Positions 62,028 to 64,000 of a DNA stretch of 64,000 nucleotides are shown piece after piece. The stretch lies in NCBI GenBank assembly GCA_015499985.1, contig JAAAUF010000005.1:1-64000 (forward strand), read 5' to 3'. Within the stretch, counting starts at the first letter, position 1; each line of letters begins with the position of its first letter. Origin of the DNA: Haplosporangium gracile (taxonomy: Eukaryota > Mortierellomycota > Mortierellomycetes > Mortierellales > Mortierellaceae). The translations under genes were made by a program, and so were the position numbers. The notes under the pieces were generated by a model. The model was not told the DNA's origin. It saw nothing but the letters and a program-made list of their open reading frames with translations, and ran no database searches.

Positions 62028-63204
62028 ATGCTCCGATCAAGTATCCTCACAAACCCAACCCCTCTCGCCAGGCTCTGTCTCAGTCGCTCACCTCTCGTTC
62101 CCCAAGTAAACGACCCAACCAACACATACTGAACCCTGCTCTCCGTCTATCTCAACATACGTCCGCTTCCTTCCTCGCTAATCTCGGAAATAGTTGCCTC
62201 AGATCCTGATACAAATCCTCTCTCTCAACTCAATCCAACTTTCACGATAGAGACCAGCAGTGGCAGCGTACAGAGCACTGCAATGGGATCAGGGGCGTGG
62301 ATTCAAGACTAACGTCCTCCAGGTCCGTAGAGGAAACGTCGTCGAGATCAACAATGTTCTCGCTATCGTCCTCAAGCGCGAGTCTTCAGTGGTTAGTGTT
62401 TGTCACTCGGGCATTCGTGGAAGATCTTCTCCGATGGCTGCAAGTTCTTTTTTTTTACTAACGAAAGCATTTTTAATATTACTCTGATCAGATGGGTCGT
62501 GGAACATCAACAATCAAGGTGAGGAATTGGACAACAACAAGCACCTCTGAACAGATCCGCTGACAGGAAACAAACAGACCTTAGAAAAAAAGAAAAAAAC
62601 TGAAGGATCATTGTTTTTTTTCCACACAACCCGTTCCGCAGCTCGATCTTCAGGACTTGTTGACAGGAACCAAGCATACGGAGCGGTACAGATCAGGAGA
62701 TATGGTTGAAGTTACAGAGCTGGAGGAGCACAAGTGCCAGTTCCTCTATAAGGGTGAAGGCCAGCTCCATCTCATGGACCCCAATACCTTTGAGATGTAC
62801 GAGGTCTCAGAATCTGTGCTTGAAGGTATATTCTTAGCCAATTGATCTACGTCTTGCTGCTGCCAGAAATAATCAGGAGACACAACTGACGCGCATAAGG
62901 GTATATCATTCACCGGAGAATAGAGAAGCAGATTCAATTACTGTTGCCGGATATGCCAGTGTCGCTGTCAATTTTCCAGCCTGACCCAGACGTCCCCGGA
63001 AAGCCCATCGCGATCAAACTGCCTTCTCAGGCTGTCTATGAAGTTACGGAGACGCACCCCTCAGCACAACAAGCCAACAAGGGTACGATCTACAAGAACG
63101 CTGACCTTCAGAACGGGATCAAGGTGCAGGTGCCTGACTTTGTCAATGTGGGCGATAAGGTCATTGTCGACACCGAGACCGGCAAGTATGTCAAGCGCGC
63201 ATAA
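62028..63204 (+). CDS. Mitochondrial elongation factor P (EF-P-like)
   Basis: Five exons, 62028-62105, 62251-62391, 62492-62518, 62642-62825 and 62924-63204, give 236 residues with all phases correct. The first about 45 residues are a mitochondrial presequence (MLRSSILTNPTPLARLCLSR). The KOW-like domain 1 follows (GFKTNVLQVRRGNVVEINN), then the loop exon MGRGTSTIK, then LQDLLTGTKHTERYRSGDMV of EF-P, the OB domain (FLYKGEGQLHLMDPNTFEMY), and the C-terminal domain ending NGIKVQVPDFVNVGDKVIVD, GKYVKRA. EF-P rescues ribosomes stalled at polyproline. Where E. coli has the modified Lys34 between two glycines, this protein has Arg (GRG), as in rhamnosylated bacterial EF-Ps. Cytosolic eIF5A is not meant, since the third domain is present. 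Confidence 0.92.
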
Positions 63205-63858
63205 ATCATATTTCCCGCAAAAACGAGTAGATCAGAAAATAGAATTATTTTAAGTATCATGTGAGATTTTAAATAATTGACTAAAAGGAGAAGACGGTTG
63301 CAGAAGGTGCGATTTAATTGTGATTCGGTGACCATATTTGTTCCTCCCCATCCGAGGGCAGGAACGAGACGAGCAGAGAGTATTGAGGAGATGGGTTTGA
63401 CCGCTTTGATTGATCTATCCCTCCTCTCTCTCCCTCCCTACTCAACATATAATAACCATGCCTGCCCCCGCCACCGCCGCCGCCGTCAACCCCATCCGCA
63501 ACGTACGTTTGTAGACCCGGCTGTCTCTCCTTCTCTCCATGAAGAACGCTGTTATACATGTTCACTTTTGGGCGTGTGCTATGAACAGCCAAATCAGCTA
63601 CGGATCGGAAAAAAAAGGAATAAGGATTTCAGGCACAAAAAAAATATATAACGACAAACAGCTGCAACTACCTTCGGCCACTCCTGCACGCACACACGCA
63701 CATACATACAGGCAACCAACCCACCGATTACTATCTCGGTTGAAAGTAATGACACTGCAGGAAGTCGACGACTGAGGACCATACTTCGCTGTGCTAAAGA
63801 TTCAGTAACAGCCAGTCTGGACACTTTGCACTCAGCACACGTATTCTCGACAGCACCA
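63205..63858. other. Upstream region of the right-edge gene
   Basis: About 650 bp. It contains a 15-codon frame from about 63459 (MPAPATAAAVNPIRN) ending at a GTACGT donor-like site, possibly a first exon. It also holds a short CA repeat near 63690. No gene can be established. Confidence 0.35.
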
Positions 63859-64000
63859 ATGTGGAACAATACTGTGCTGATCAGGAGTGGGAGGATCGCT
63901 TTTCGCCTCTGTCACAGCAACCGCCTCTTCTCAACTACTCCTCCACAACTACTGCAACAACCAGCAGTACTCGGGACGGTACCACAACCAAGCCCACAGT
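63859..64000 (+). CDS. N-terminus of a probable mitochondrial precursor (cut by window edge)
   Basis: An open frame runs from ATG at 63859 to the window end. Its first residues (MWNNTVLIRSGRIAFRLCHS, then NRLFSTTPPQLL) are rich in Arg, Ser and Leu, with no acidic residues and an RLFST cleavage-like motif, as in fungal mitochondrial presequences. The mature protein lies outside the window, so its identity is unknown. Confidence 0.45.
   Translation, partial: MWNNTVLIRSGRIAFRLCHSNRLFSTTPPQLLQQPAVLGTVPQPSPQ

Overview
This is a 64 kb stretch of fungal nuclear DNA. The genes are split by short spliceosomal introns (mostly 50-150 nt, GTAAGT/GTATGT donors, CTAAC/CTAAT-like branch points, AG acceptors). 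Proteins carry polyglutamine and polyasparagine tracts, intergenic DNA is rich in pyrimidine or purine tracts and microsatellites, and gene families include a fungal-type adenylate cyclase, a Bem3-like RhoGAP and Kre9/Knh1-like wall proteins. The combination, together with a mitochondrial EF-P and a Fanzor-like remnant, suggests an early-diverging fungus of the Mucoromycota/Mortierellomycotina type. That placement is inference. There is no bacterial operon structure, CRISPR array, rRNA gene or recognisable tRNA gene.

Layout, left to right. 1-2.1 kb: two heat-shock-element-like arrays, then a frameshifted Fanzor/TnpB-like nuclease remnant. 2.4-4.1 kb (-): tetraspanin. 4.2-4.4 kb: an inverted repeat. 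4.9-8.2 kb (+): a dead, 5'-truncated non-LTR retrotransposon with RT tail, RNase H, zinc knuckle and poly(A). 8.5-9.9 kb (-): NOP15/NIFK-like RRM protein. 10.0-12.6 kb (-): NOC4. 13.1-14.5 kb (+): MBA1/MRPL45-like mitoribosome receptor. 16.8-22.0 kb (+): PX-PH-RhoGAP protein (BEM3-like). 22.3-24.7 kb (-): S41 protease pseudogene. 25.7-26.8 kb (-): FIT-family lipid-droplet/ER protein. 28.1-30.4 kb (-): two Kre9/Knh1-like GPI proteins. 31.0-31.9 kb (-): COX11. 32.4-34.5 kb (-): homeodomain factor. 35.1-36.9 kb (-): Sel1-repeat SKT5/CHS4-like protein. 38.7-39.2 kb (-): SKP1-like pseudogene. 39.6-46.8 kb (-): adenylate cyclase. 47.6-51.1 kb (-): TAPT1/EMP65 family. 51.3-56.5 kb (+): SMC5. 56.6-57.6 kb (-): DUF924 protein. 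58.0-58.7 kb (+): orphan exon remnants. 59.0-61.8 kb (-): PUF60-like splicing factor. 62.0-63.2 kb (+): mitochondrial EF-P. 63.9 kb to the edge (+): probable mitochondrial precursor, cut by the window end.

Most genes are housekeeping. Themes are ribosome biogenesis (NOP15, NOC4), mitochondrial translation and respiration (MBA1-like, EF-P, COX11), polarity and cell wall (BEM3-like, SKT5-like, Kre9-like) and cAMP signalling (adenylate cyclase). Three compact divergent pairs share 250-520 bp intergenic regions: NOC4/MBA1-like, TAPT1/SMC5 and PUF60/EF-P. The most unusual content is the layer of decay (Fanzor-like, LINE, S41, SKP1, orphan exons) and the mitochondrial EF-P, whose modification loop sits in its own 27-nt exon with arginine at the modified position.

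Exon coordinates were worked out by hand from splice consensus and reading-frame continuity. Where all phases were checked (tetraspanin, NOP15, NOC4, MBA1-like, COX11, homeodomain, EF-P) they are good; in BEM3-like, CYR1, TAPT1, SMC5 and PUF60 some internal boundaries are approximate.
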